Positions 42,949 through 51,932 of a stretch of DNA of 64,000 nucleotides are shown piece after piece; within the stretch, counting starts at the first letter, position 1, and each line of letters opens with the position of its first letter. A model generated the notes under the pieces. It was not told the DNA's origin and searched no databases. It saw nothing but the letters and a program-made list of their open reading frames with translations. Both the position numbers and the translations under genes were made by a program. This DNA comes from Faecalibacterium sp. An122 (GTDB lineage Bacteria; Bacillota; Clostridia; Oscillospirales; Ruminococcaceae): positions 1 through 64,000 of the forward strand of contig NZ_NFLL01000001.1 in NCBI RefSeq assembly GCF_002160895.1. Direction: 5' to 3'.

Positions 42949-43641
42949 ATGATCTATATTACAGGCGATACCCATGGCGAGCTGGACCGCTTCAAGGGCA
43001 AGGAGCTGCGCCATCTGGGGAAAAACGATTTCCTCTTTATTCTGGGGGACTTTGGCTTTTTGTGGGACGACAGCAAGGAGGAGCGCGCCCGGCTGGACTG
43101 GCTGCGCAAGCGGCCCTATACCATCCTGTTCCTGGACGGCACCCACGAGAATTATGACCTGCTGGACGCCTACCCGGTGGAGGAGAAGTTCGGCGGCCGG
43201 GTTCAGCCCATCGGCGGGAACGTCTACCATGTCTGCCGCGGCAGCATTCTGGAGCTGGAGGGCCTGAGTTACCTGTGCTTTGGCGGCGGCGAAAGCCCCG
43301 ACAAGGAGGAGCGGGAAGCCGGCGTCAACTGGTGGGCCCGGGAGATGCCCTCAGAGGAGGAATATGCCCGGTGTGAGGCCAACGTGGCGGCCCACAATCA
43401 TCATGTACAGTATGTGCTGACCCATGATGCCCCAAGCAGATTTTTGGATTTCACCATCCTGGCCCCGGGGGAGAACAACCAGCTTCACGGCTTTTTTGAC
43501 AAGCTGGTCCGGGAGATGACCTATGATAACTGGCTGTTTGGCTGCTATCACCGGGATACCCAGCTTTCCCCCAAGGTCCGGTGCGTCTTTCACGATGTCA
43601 TTTCCATCGGAGAAAAGCGCAGCTGGTGGAAGCGGAAGTGA
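42949..43641 (+). CDS. Calcineurin-like metallophosphoesterase
   Basis: This 230-residue cytoplasmic enzyme has the phosphoesterase motif series YITGDTHGELD, LGDFGFLWDD, DGTHENYD, VLTHDAP and GCYHRDTQ, which bind two metal ions. It opens with a GDTHGE site like the small prophage and clostridial members that cut phosphomonoesters or cyclic nucleotides. The ATG at 42949 is in frame with the first motif and follows AGGGAG. Its substrate is unknown; a terminator isolates it. Confidence 0.87.
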   Translation: MIYITGDTHGELDRFKGKELRHLGKNDFLFILGDFGFLWDDSKEERARLDWLRKRPYTILFLDGTHENYDLLDAYPVEEKFGGRVQPIGGNVYHVCRGSILELEGLSYLCFGGGESPDKEEREAGVNWWAREMPSEEEYARCEANVAAHNHHVQYVLTHDAPSRFLDFTILAPGENNQLHGFFDKLVREMTYDNWLFGCYHRDTQLSPKVRCVFHDVISIGEKRSWWKRK

Positions 43642-43677
43642 CCCCTTTCCCGGCCCAAAATCCACACAACCCAAAAC

Positions 43678-43724
43678 AAGACCGCTGCACCGAGCCCCCG
43701 GGGGCTTGTGCAGCGGTCTTTTTG
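43678..43724. terminator. Bidirectional terminator between phosphoesterase and MurR-like genes
   Basis: The arms AAGACCGCTGCAC and GTGCAGCGGTCTT form a long stem with a T run on both strands. Confidence 0.88.
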
Positions 43725-43731
43725 CGTGACG

Positions 43732-44595
43732 TCAGGGGGCGGAGTCCTCCGGTTCGCCGGGCTTGTAGATGTGGGTGCGGGTGAGGGCGCGGAGGGTGTC
43801 CTCGTAGTGGAGGCGGGCGTAGGCGGTATAAAGGATGTCGATGACGTTCAGCTGGGCAATGCGGGAGGACATGGCGCCGTTGCGGAACAGGGACTCGTTG
43901 GCGGCAATGTACAGATTGTAGTCGGCCAGCTCCGCCACCCGGGAGGGGGAATAGCGGGTGATGGCAATGATGGGGGTACCGTTTTTCTTGAGGGCTTCCA
44001 TGCAGGTGATCACCTCGACGGTCTGGCCGGAGTAGGAAAAGGCGATGGCCACGTCCTGCGGGGTGGCGTTTTGGGCTGAGATAAGCTGGGCGTGCCAGTC
44101 GTCAACGATGAGACAGGGTTTGTTCAGCCGGAGGAACTTCAAATAGGTATCGTGGGCCACGCAGAGGGAGGACCCCAGACCGAACAAAAGGACGCTGCGG
44201 CACTGGTCCAGCAGATGGGCGCACTGCTCCACCGTCTCGGGGGAGAGAAGCTTCTGGGAATCGGTGAGGGACTGGATGTTCTTCTGGGTCACCTTATAGA
44301 CAATGTCCCGGATGTCGTCCTCGGCGGTGATTTCCTGCTCCGAGTGGCGGCCCTTGTCGCCCAGGGCCGCCAGTTCCCCCACCAGGGCGTGGCGCAGTTC
44401 CTTGTAGCCGTCAAAGCCCACCGACCGGCAGACCCGCACCACGCTGGAAGGGGAGGTGAAGGTGCGCTGGGCCAGTTCACGGACGGTGAGGAGGGTGGCT
44501 TCCTCGGGATTCTCGGTGATGTAGCGGGCGATCTGCTGTTCGGCTGCGCTGAGGGAGGGGCTGGCCTCCCGCAGGCGGAGCAATGCGTTTTTCAT
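43732..44595 (-). CDS. MurR/RpiR family transcriptional regulator
   Basis: This 287-residue protein has an N-terminal HTH (LAQRTFTSPSSVVRVCRSVGFDG) and a C-terminal SIS sugar-phosphate domain (VLLFGLGSSLCVAHD, AIAFSYSGQTVEVI). MurR senses N-acetylmuramic acid 6-phosphate. It is divergent from murQ, and a palindrome overlaps the murQ start site, so it most likely regulates MurNAc use. The ATG at 44595 has GGAGG; longer forms are rejected. Confidence 0.88.
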   Translation of the reverse strand: MKNALLRLREASPSLSAAEQQIARYITENPEEATLLTVRELAQRTFTSPSSVVRVCRSVGFDGYKELRHALVGELAALGDKGRHSEQEITAEDDIRDIVYKVTQKNIQSLTDSQKLLSPETVEQCAHLLDQCRSVLLFGLGSSLCVAHDTYLKFLRLNKPCLIVDDWHAQLISAQNATPQDVAIAFSYSGQTVEVITCMEALKKNGTPIIAITRYSPSRVAELADYNLYIAANESLFRNGAMSSRIAQLNVIDILYTAYARLHYEDTLRALTRTHIYKPGEPEDSAP

Positions 44596-44723
44596 AACAG
44601 GCCTCCGGATGGGTGCGGTTTTCCGCATTCTTGGTGTGTTTGTATAAAAGTTTTCATGGGTTCCGCATGGATTTTCAAAAACATTCCTTTTCTGAAACAT
44701 TATACCACAACTTCGCAAAAATG

Positions 44724-44766
44724 TGGACATTTTGTTTTAAAAAATCTATAATGCACTTGTAAGTGC
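44724..44766 (+). promoter_or_regulatory. murQ promoter with overlapping palindrome
   Basis: TGGACA and TATAAT are 17 bp apart (44724-44752). The perfect inverted repeat GCACTT-GT-AAGTGC (44753-44766) covers the expected start of transcription, a good position for a repressor such as the divergent MurR-like protein. Confidence 0.7.
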
Positions 44767-44814
44767 TTTTCACGCCAGTGAAGCCAAACACAGAGAAAGG
44801 CCGGGTAGTGAGTT

Positions 44815-45714
44815 ATGGAATTGAATCTGAACGAAATGACGACCGAGCGGCGCAATCCCCGCACCATGCAGCTGGATATGATGTCCGAGCTGGAGATCGT
44901 CACAGCAATGAACGATGAAGACGCCCGGGTGCCCCTGGCGATTGCCAAGAAGCTGCCCGAGATCGCGCAGGCCGCCCGGTGGGCGGTGGAGGCCTTTGAG
45001 CAGGGCGGCCGGCTGTTCTATATGGGCGCCGGCACCAGCGGCCGGCTGGGCGTTCTGGATGCAGCCGAGTGCCCTCCCACCTTTGGCGTGGACCCGGGCA
45101 TGGTGGTGGGCCTGATCGCCGGCGGCGAAGAGGCCTTCATCAAGGCGGTGGAAGGCGCAGAGGACAGCGTCCAGCTGGCCGAGGATGACCTGCGCAGCCA
45201 CAACCTGACCAGCAAGGACTTTGTGGTGGGCATTGCGGCATCGGGCCGCACCCCCTATGTGCTGGGCGGCCTGGCATATGCCAGGAGCGTGGGCTGCCGG
45301 ACGGCGGCCATCGCCTGCAACCCCGGCAGCGCCGTGGGCAAGGCGGCGGACCTGGCCATCGAGGTGGAGGTCGGCCCCGAAGTGCTGACCGGCTCCACCC
45401 GTCTGAAGTCGGGCACCGCCCAGAAACTGATTCTGAATATGATCTCCACCACCTCTATGGTGCGGACGGGCAAGGCCTACCAGAACCTGATGGTGGACGT
45501 GATGCAGACCAATGAGAAGCTGCACACCCGCGCAGAAAATATTGTGATGGACGCCACCGGCGTGGAACGGGCCGAGGCGCGGGCCGCCATTGATGCGGCG
45601 GGCGGAAGCGTCAAGTGCGCCATCACCATGCTGCTGGCAAACTGCACCGCAGCCGAGGCCCAGAGCCGCCTGGATGCGGCAAACGGCCACGTGCGCACGG
45701 CCATCGGCCTGTAA
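44815..45714 (+). CDS. murQ: N-acetylmuramic acid 6-phosphate etherase
   Basis: This 299-residue SIS-domain lyase removes D-lactate from MurNAc-6P to give GlcNAc-6P, a cell-wall recycling step. It has the family blocks [48 protein letters not shown] and [15 protein letters not shown], and a C-terminal UBA-like helix set. It is the first gene of an operon with a PTS transporter and MupG-like and HAD genes. Confidence 0.97.
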   Translation: MELNLNEMTTERRNPRTMQLDMMSELEIVTAMNDEDARVPLAIAKKLPEIAQAARWAVEAFEQGGRLFYMGAGTSGRLGVLDAAECPPTFGVDPGMVVGLIAGGEEAFIKAVEGAEDSVQLAEDDLRSHNLTSKDFVVGIAASGRTPYVLGGLAYARSVGCRTAAIACNPGSAVGKAADLAIEVEVGPEVLTGSTRLKSGTAQKLILNMISTTSMVRTGKAYQNLMVDVMQTNEKLHTRAENIVMDATGVERAEARAAIDAAGGSVKCAITMLLANCTAAEAQSRLDAANGHVRTAIGL

Positions 45715-45779
45715 GGTTGGACCTGGCGGCGCAAGCCGCAAAGTCATATACGCAAGATTTGGACAAGGAGGAACAAGCA

Positions 45780-47222
45780 ATGACCAATGAGGAACTGGTA
45801 CGCCAATCGCTGGAAAAGCTGGGCGGCAGAAGCAACGTCATTTCGGCAACCAACTGCATGACGCGGCTTCGCATCGAGGTCAAGGACGACAGCAAGATCA
45901 ATGAGGACGCCATCAAGAAGATCGAGGGTGTTCTGGGTCTGGTCCATGACCGTCCCGGCTACGTCGAGATCGTGGTTGGCCCCGGTAAGTGCCGCAAGTG
46001 CGCCGACATCTGCCGCCAGATGGGGATTCCCGCGGCTGGCAGCACCGATACCCAGAATGACTGGCAGGCCAACAAGGCCGCCGTCAAGGCAGGGCAGAAG
46101 CAGAGCAAGGTCAAGTCCATGCTCAAGACCTTCGGCGACATCTTTGTGCCCCTGCTGCCCGGCGTCATCGCCGCCGGCCTGTGCTCGGGTCTGGCCACCC
46201 TGCTGACCCAGGTGATGCCCAACTATGCCGAGAGCTCGTTCTGGAGCGTCGTCTACAACATGTTGGCCCTCATCAATGCGTCTTTCCTGAGCTACCTGAC
46301 CGCCTGGGCAGGCTACCGCGCCGCCGAGAAGTTCGGCGCCACCCCCATCCTGGGCGGCATGCTGGGCATGATTACCGGCCTGGGCAACATCGACGCCATC
46401 TCCAAGATCCTCGGCCTGTACGATGAGGTTCAGCCTCTGGACTCCATCCTCCGCGCCGGCCGCGGCGGCGTTCTGGCCGCAGTCATCGGTGTGTGGTGCC
46501 TGAGCTATGTGGAGCGCTTCATCCGCAAGCATATGCCCGAGTCTCTGGACATCATGTTCACCCCGCTGCTCACCCTGATTATCTGCCTGATCCCCTACAT
46601 CTTCGTCATCATGCCCATCACCGGCTACATTTCCACCGCTCTGTGCTGGATTGTGCAGCAGGTCTGCATGAGCAGCAATCTGTTCGTCCGCATCATCGCC
46701 GGCTACATCTCCACCGCTCTGTTCCTGCCCATGGTGGCCATGGGTATGCACCACGGTCTGGTGGCTCTGTACTCGGTCCAGCTTGAGACCCTCGGTTACG
46801 TCACCCTGTATCCGGCTCTGGCCATGGCCGGCGCCGGTCAGGTGGGTGCAGCCGTTGCCATCTACCTCAAGGCCAAGAAGGTGGGCAACACCCGCATGAA
46901 GGAAGTCATCACCGGCGCTCTGCCCGCAGGCGTCCTGGGCGTTGGCGAGCCCCTGATCTACGGTGTCACCCTTCCCATGGGCCGTCCCTTCATCACGGCA
47001 GGCCTGGGCGCCGGCTTCGGCGGTGCCTTCGTCATGGCCATGCAGGTTGCTGCAACCACTTGGGGTCCCTCCGGTCTGCTGGCCATCTTCGTGATGACCG
47101 CCGGCCCCGCAGGCGCCACCACCAGCGTCCTGTGCTATGTTGTTGGCCTGCTCATCAGCTACGTCATGGGCTTCCTGGTCACCAATGCTCTGGTGAAGCC
47201 TGAGGAGGTTGCCGATGCCTGA
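45780..47222 (+). CDS. PTS EIIBC, N-acetylmuramic acid type
   Basis: This 480-residue protein has an N-terminal EIIB domain with phosphocysteine in SATNCMTRLRI, then an EIIC domain of the glucose superfamily with about ten membrane helices (GDIFVPLLPGVIAAGL, GMHHGLVALY, GVGEPLIYGVTLPMGRPF). It lacks an EIIA domain and must borrow a general one. Next to murQ and a MupG-like gene, the imported sugar is most likely MurNAc or a MurNAc disaccharide, phosphorylated on entry. Its end overlaps the next gene by 8 bp. Confidence 0.92.
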   Translation: MTNEELVRQSLEKLGGRSNVISATNCMTRLRIEVKDDSKINEDAIKKIEGVLGLVHDRPGYVEIVVGPGKCRKCADICRQMGIPAAGSTDTQNDWQANKAAVKAGQKQSKVKSMLKTFGDIFVPLLPGVIAAGLCSGLATLLTQVMPNYAESSFWSVVYNMLALINASFLSYLTAWAGYRAAEKFGATPILGGMLGMITGLGNIDAISKILGLYDEVQPLDSILRAGRGGVLAAVIGVWCLSYVERFIRKHMPESLDIMFTPLLTLIICLIPYIFVIMPITGYISTALCWIVQQVCMSSNLFVRIIAGYISTALFLPMVAMGMHHGLVALYSVQLETLGYVTLYPALAMAGAGQVGAAVAIYLKAKKVGNTRMKEVITGALPAGVLGVGEPLIYGVTLPMGRPFITAGLGAGFGGAFVMAMQVAATTWGPSGLLAIFVMTAGPAGATTSVLCYVVGLLISYVMGFLVTNALVKPEEVADA

Positions 47223-48276
47223 TTTTCTCGGACGGTCGGTTTACCTGACAGAGTTTGAGAAACAGAAAGCACCGCTTGCCGCTGGTTCGGCAGGCGGTGC
47301 GCCTGTTTTCATCTCTTTGCACATCGGCGAGGAATTCGCACCCGATTACCCCGACCGGGTCCGGGCGATGTGCAGCTGGCTGCGGGAACATGGCTGGCGG
47401 ATTCTGGCCGACGTGTCGGAACAGACCGCCATCCAGTTTGGCTGCAGCGATATCCTCCAGCTGGCCCGGGATCTGGGCCTGTGGGGCCTGCGTCTGGACG
47501 ACGGCTTTACCCTGGAAGAAGCCTGCAGCCTGGCGGCCCGGATGCCCATTGCGGTGAATGCCTCCACCGTCACCCCGGAGGAGGCCGCCGCCCTGGCTGC
47601 CGCCGGCCCCGAGGTGATCGCTATTCACAACTTTTACCCCCGCCCCGAGACCGGTCTGGACCCGGAGTTCCTGCAGGAGAGCACCCGGATGCTTCAGGCT
47701 GCCGGGCTGAAGGTCTATGCGTTCATCCCCGGGGATGAACAGCTGCGGGGGCCCCTCCATGAGGGCCTGCCCACCCTGGAAGCCCACCGGGGCGCGGCTC
47801 CGCTGGCGGCCTTTGCCGACCTGGCGGTCCACTACGGCCTGGAAGGCATTTTCGCCGGGGACCCGGGTGTCAGCAGCTATGAGCTGGAACAGATTGCCAG
47901 CTTCTGCGCCGATGGAGTCCTGCCGGTGCCGGTTCACCTGAAAGCGGGGCAGGAGGGCCTGTACGGCCAGATCTTTACCTGCCGCCCCGATTCCCCCAGC
48001 TGGCTGGTGCGGTATCAGGAGTCCCGCAAATACGCCCGCCAGGGCGGTCTGGTGGAGCCGGCGGACTGCGCCGCCCGGCCCCGCGGCACCATCACCATGG
48101 ACAATCTCCGGTATGGCCGCTATTCGGGGGAGATCCAGCTCATGCGTCAGGATCTGCCCGCCGACGAGCGGGTCAATGTGATCGGCCGGGTGGACCCGCG
48201 GTATCTCCTGCTGGTGGACTGCATCCGGCGGGGCAGCCGCTTTAAGATGGTCCGTCCGCCCCGTGAGGAGGAATAA
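47215..48276 (+). CDS. DUF871/MupG-like 6-phospho-N-acetylmuramidase
   Basis: This 353-residue protein is a TIM barrel (VFISLHIGEEF, LRLDDGFTLEE, VIAIHNFYPRPETGLDPEF) with a C-terminal beta domain (RGTITMDNLRYGRYSGEIQ, NVIGRVDPRYLLLVDCI). MupG proteins hydrolyse MurNAc-6P-GlcNAc made by the PTS. ATG 47215 follows GGAGG, inside the end of the PTS gene, so the two are coupled. It closes the chemical gap between the imported disaccharide and murQ. Confidence 0.85.
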   Translation: MPDFLGRSVYLTEFEKQKAPLAAGSAGGAPVFISLHIGEEFAPDYPDRVRAMCSWLREHGWRILADVSEQTAIQFGCSDILQLARDLGLWGLRLDDGFTLEEACSLAARMPIAVNASTVTPEEAAALAAAGPEVIAIHNFYPRPETGLDPEFLQESTRMLQAAGLKVYAFIPGDEQLRGPLHEGLPTLEAHRGAAPLAAFADLAVHYGLEGIFAGDPGVSSYELEQIASFCADGVLPVPVHLKAGQEGLYGQIFTCRPDSPSWLVRYQESRKYARQGGLVEPADCAARPRGTITMDNLRYGRYSGEIQLMRQDLPADERVNVIGRVDPRYLLLVDCIRRGSRFKMVRPPREEE

Positions 48277-48278
48277 CC

Positions 48279-49106
48279 ATGGTACATTACAAATTGCTGG
48301 CCTTTGACCTGGACGGCACCGCTCTGGGCAGCGACCCCAACGTGTTCTCGGAGGGTTTGCCCGAAGCCGCCGCCCAGGCCGCAGCGGCGGGATGCATTGT
48401 GGCGGCGGCTACCGGCCGTCCCGCCGGATGCCTGCCGGCAGACGTGGAGAAAAAGCCCGACTGGCTCAGCTGGCTGGTGCTCTACGATGGGGCCCAGATT
48501 CGGAACGCCCGGACCGGCGAGTGCATTTGGAGCAAGCCTTTTTCCACCGAGGCGCTGGCGCAGGTGCAGCAGGCCGCTGCCCGGCTGGGGCTGCCGGTGG
48601 AGTACATCGACCGGGACAGCCGCTACCACATGACCGCCAGGGACTGGCAGGCCCTGAATGAATCCAGCGTCTCCCAGTTCCACAAGGGGGTTCTGGCCCG
48701 GCTGGGCTGCCCGCTGGAAGGTTCTGCCGCGGATCTGGCCGAGCTGGAAATTTTGAAGATCAATATGCCCGTCGCCCCGCCGGATCTCCGGGAAGCTTTC
48801 CGGACGGCCGTGGGGGAGGGGGTCTTGGTGCTGGACTGCGGCCCCGGCGGTCTGGAACTGACCGCCCCCGGCGCAGGCAAACAGACCGCAGTGGCCTTTC
48901 TGGCCGGGAAGCTGGGTCTGGGGATGGAGGACGTGATGGCGCTGGGGGACAGCGGCAATGATGCGGCCCTCCTGTCCAGCGCAGGGCTGGGCGTGGCCAT
49001 GGACAACGCCCCCGACGATGTCAAGGCTGCGGCCAAGGTCGTAACCGGCCGCAACACCGAGGGCGGCGCCGCAGAGGCGATTCGCCGCTGGCTTCTGGCG
49101 GAATAA
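48279..49106 (+). CDS. HAD-IIB (Cof-type) phosphatase
   Basis: This 275-residue haloacid-dehalogenase hydrolase has motif I (LLAFDLDGTALG), motif II in VAAATGRPAG, a Cof-type cap, Lys of motif III near GAGKQTAVAFL, and motif IV (VMALGDSGNDAALL). It follows the MupG-like gene by 2 bp, so it is part of the MurNAc operon and may release phosphate from a sugar-phosphate that accumulates. The substrate is unproven. Confidence 0.9.
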   Translation: MVHYKLLAFDLDGTALGSDPNVFSEGLPEAAAQAAAAGCIVAAATGRPAGCLPADVEKKPDWLSWLVLYDGAQIRNARTGECIWSKPFSTEALAQVQQAAARLGLPVEYIDRDSRYHMTARDWQALNESSVSQFHKGVLARLGCPLEGSAADLAELEILKINMPVAPPDLREAFRTAVGEGVLVLDCGPGGLELTAPGAGKQTAVAFLAGKLGLGMEDVMALGDSGNDAALLSSAGLGVAMDNAPDDVKAAAKVVTGRNTEGGAAEAIRRWLLAE

Positions 49107-49116
49107 CACAATCAAA

Positions 49117-49157
49117 CAAAAAGGCCTGCCGCTTTGGATTGCGGCAGGCCTTTTTTG
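49117..49157 (+). terminator. Terminator of the MurNAc operon
   Basis: The arms AAAGGCCTGCCGC and GCGGCAGGCCTTT are followed by TTTGG, just after the HAD gene. Confidence 0.88.
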
Positions 49158-49196
49158 GTCTTTTTGCATGATTTATGGAACAAATAGCGGAAATGC

Positions 49197-49225
49197 TTGT
49201 AATTTATGTGAAAATCTGATAGGAT
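49197..49225 (+). promoter_or_regulatory. Promoter of the CmpB-type gene
   Basis: TTGTAA and TAGGAT with a 17-bp spacer lie about 58 bp before the ATG. Confidence 0.5.
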
Positions 49226-49282
49226 GGGGCCATGCGCTACAGAAGGCGCATACAATGGAAAGCATGAAAAAAGGAGGCTTTC

Positions 49283-50563
49283 ATGGAGTTTTTATGGTAT
49301 GATCTGGCGCTTTTGTACATGGTTTATTCCTTTCTGGGCTGGATCGGCGAGACGCTGGTCTCGATCGCCCGGGGCAGAGGCTTTGTAAAGCGCGGCTTTG
49401 CCGCAGGACCTTTTTGCTATGTCTACGGCTTTGCTGCCGTCATCATGACCATCGGCTTTGCCGATCTGCGGTCCTCGCTACTGTTCCTGTTTGTGGGCTG
49501 TGCGCTGACCTCCACCATGGTGGAGTGGACCGCCGCCAAAATCCTGGAGCGGCTCCATCACCGCACCTGGTGGGATTACTCCCATCACCGCTTCAACATT
49601 GACGGCTACGTCTGCCTGCCTTACTCGCTGCTGTGGGGCGTGCTGGGCTGCATCGCCCTGCTGTGGGGCAATCAGCTGCTGCTGTCTCTGTTCCATCTGC
49701 TGCCGGTCTGGCTGATGAAAACCCTGGCCTGGGTGCTGGGCGTGCTGGCTGTGCTGGATCAGCTGGGCAGTGTGGCCATTCTGGCCCACCATCCCACCCG
49801 TCTGGAAGGGCTGAACCGTGAGCTGGAAAGCCGGTCCCGGAACCTGTACGACCGGATCAGCCAGTGGATGGAGCACCGCATCGAGGGCGCTTACCCCCAT
49901 GTGGCCGAGAAGGCCGCCCGCGCCGAGACGGGCATGAGCCTGTCGGATGTGGTTTGGCTGTTCACGGTGGGCTCTCTGGTGGGCGACATCGTGGAGACCA
50001 TCTTCTGCCGCCTGAGCGCCGGCATCTGGATGAGCCGTTCCAGCCTGGTCTGGGGCCCCTTCAGCGTGGTGTGGGGCGCCGCCCTGGTGATGGCTTCCGC
50101 CCTGCTGCCCCGGAAAAAGGACGGCACCGGGCGGACCTCCAGCGAGCTGTTCGTTCTGGGCACCGTCATGGGCGGCGCATATGAGTACATCTGCAGCGCC
50201 CTGGGTGAGCTGGTGTTCGGCGTGGTGTTCTGGGATTACAGCAAGATCCCCTTTAACCTGGGAGGCCGCATCAACCTGCTGTACTGCTTCTTCTGGGGCT
50301 TTGCGGCGGTGGCCTGGGTCAAGCTGTGCTACCCCTATGTGTCCCGCGGAATCGACTGGATTCGCCGCCACGCTGGCCGCTGGCTGACGGTGGTTGTGGG
50401 CGTCTTTATGGTGGTGAATATGTGCATTTCGGCGCTGGCCCTGATCCGCAGCGATGCCCGCGGCAACGGCGTTCCGCCGGCCAACAGCCTGGATCTGTTC
50501 CTGGATGAACACTTCCACGACGAGCGAATGGCGCAGGTCTATCCCAACATGATCGACCGATAA
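49283..50563 (+). CDS. Membrane protein with two CmpB-type domains
   Basis: This 426-residue protein has about ten membrane helices. Two homologous halves each carry the pattern of the 'putative ABC-transporter type IV' (CmpB) family: GWIGETL, RGFAAGPFCYVYG, WWDYSHHRFNIDGYVCL in the first; DIVETIF, LVWGPFSVVWG, FWDYSKIPFNLGGRINLL in the second. The usual protein has one domain, so this is an internal duplication. The function of the family is not established, and no ABC ATPase lies nearby. It is a single-gene unit. Confidence 0.82.
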   Translation: MEFLWYDLALLYMVYSFLGWIGETLVSIARGRGFVKRGFAAGPFCYVYGFAAVIMTIGFADLRSSLLFLFVGCALTSTMVEWTAAKILERLHHRTWWDYSHHRFNIDGYVCLPYSLLWGVLGCIALLWGNQLLLSLFHLLPVWLMKTLAWVLGVLAVLDQLGSVAILAHHPTRLEGLNRELESRSRNLYDRISQWMEHRIEGAYPHVAEKAARAETGMSLSDVVWLFTVGSLVGDIVETIFCRLSAGIWMSRSSLVWGPFSVVWGAALVMASALLPRKKDGTGRTSSELFVLGTVMGGAYEYICSALGELVFGVVFWDYSKIPFNLGGRINLLYCFFWGFAAVAWVKLCYPYVSRGIDWIRRHAGRWLTVVVGVFMVVNMCISALALIRSDARGNGVPPANSLDLFLDEHFHDERMAQVYPNMIDR

Positions 50564-50574
50564 ACAATACAACA

Positions 50575-50625
50575 AAAAAGCAACCCGGACCTTCTGGTTT
50601 TCCAGTTGGGTCCGGGTTGTTTTGT
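50575..50625. terminator. Bidirectional terminator between CmpB-type and AI-2E genes
   Basis: The arms CAACCCGGACC and GGTCCGGGTTG enclose an inner CTGG/CCAG stem, with T-rich tails on both strands. Confidence 0.88.
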
Positions 50626-50633
50626 TGGATGGG

Positions 50634-51884
50634 TTATGTTGCGGGGTGGTCAGAGGAATCGGGGGCAGGACTCTCAGGGGCGGCCGGGTCATCCGGGTTG
50701 CCGAAGGCGTCGTGATAGACTTTCAGCTTGTCGTTCTGACCGTTCCGGTTGAGGCCCCAGAGGGCGAATTTCCGCACCAGATCGTACAGCACCGCAAAGA
50801 GGGGAACACCCACGATCATGCCCACAAAGCCCCACAGGCCGCCGAACAGCAGGATGGAGAACAGCACCCAGAAACTGGACAGGCCGGTGGTGTTGCCCAG
50901 AATCTTGGGGCCGATGACGTTGCCGTCCAGCTGCTGCAGGATGAAGATGAATCCCACAAACCAGAGGGCCTTGATGGGGTCGGTGATGAGGATCAGCAGG
51001 GTGGTGGGCACCGCGCCGATGAAGGGACCGAAGAAGGGGATGACGTTGGTGACGCCGATGATGACCGACACCAGCAGGGCGCTGGGGAAGCCCACAATGA
51101 CGCAGACGATATAGCACAGCACGCCGATGATGGCCGAGTCCACAATCTTGCCGATGATGAATCCGCCGAAGGTGCGGTCAATATAGGCGATCTCCTCCAG
51201 AATCAGGTCGGCCCAGTGGGGGCGGAAGATGCTGTAGAGCAGCAGTTTGCCCTGGGCCGCAAACCGTTTGCGGGTGGAGAGGAAGTACACCGCCGCGATG
51301 ACGCCGATCAGGACGTTTTTCAGAACCACCAGGACGTTCAGCACGCTGACGCCCACGCCGCTGACAATCTGGCGGATAGAGGGCATCACCGAGGTGCGCA
51401 GCCAGGAGGTGAAGGTGTCCCGCAGGGTGTCGTAGGAGTCGTTCAGGAAGCGGTACACCGCCTCGTTGTCCGCAAAGAACCGGGTCAGCCAGGCCATGAA
51501 CAGGTCCAGCTGGGACTGGAAGTTGGTGGACAGGGTGATGATGCTGTTGATGAGCTGCGGAATGATCAGCATGAACAGGGCATACACCACCAGCAGACCG
51601 AACAGGACGCTGGCCGCCACGGCGATGCCGTCCACCGTCTTGCGGTAGCGGGCCGGCAGGTACCGGTTGAGGAGGTCCTCAATCCGGTTGCAGAAAGGCC
51701 GCAGCAGATAGGCGATCACGCCGCCGTAGATGAAGGGCATCAGAATGCCGGTCAGCAGCGAAATGCCTTTTTGCAGGCCGTTGAAGCGGTAGAACAGGAA
51801 GAAAAGTGCGATGCTCAGGCCAATGGCGCCAAAGCCGGCCAGCATGCCATAGATATAGGGTTTCAGATGGGGTTTTTTATCCAC
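50634..51884 (-). CDS. AI-2E family transporter
   Basis: This 416-residue protein has about eight hydrophobic segments and the family core GVIAYLLRPFCNRIEDLL, VTNVIPFFGPFIGAVP and VIGPKILGNTTGLSSFWVLF. Members of the AI-2E/PerM family move small metabolites or act as Na+(Li+)/H+ antiporters. It starts with GTG 48 bp after but with no T-tract terminator between, so it may be read with the CoA-transferase. The acidic tail is Pro/Ser-rich. Confidence 0.9.
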   Translation of the reverse strand: MDKKPHLKPYIYGMLAGFGAIGLSIALFFLFYRFNGLQKGISLLTGILMPFIYGGVIAYLLRPFCNRIEDLLNRYLPARYRKTVDGIAVAASVLFGLLVVYALFMLIIPQLINSIITLSTNFQSQLDLFMAWLTRFFADNEAVYRFLNDSYDTLRDTFTSWLRTSVMPSIRQIVSGVGVSVLNVLVVLKNVLIGVIAAVYFLSTRKRFAAQGKLLLYSIFRPHWADLILEEIAYIDRTFGGFIIGKIVDSAIIGVLCYIVCVIVGFPSALLVSVIIGVTNVIPFFGPFIGAVPTTLLILITDPIKALWFVGFIFILQQLDGNVIGPKILGNTTGLSSFWVLFSILLFGGLWGFVGMIVGVPLFAVLYDLVRKFALWGLNRNGQNDKLKVYHDAFGNPDDPAAPESPAPDSSDHPAT

Positions 51885-51932
51885 GAATCAATCTCTTTCC
51901 CCCTGCCGCGGCAGGGATGTTGGGGTGCATCA

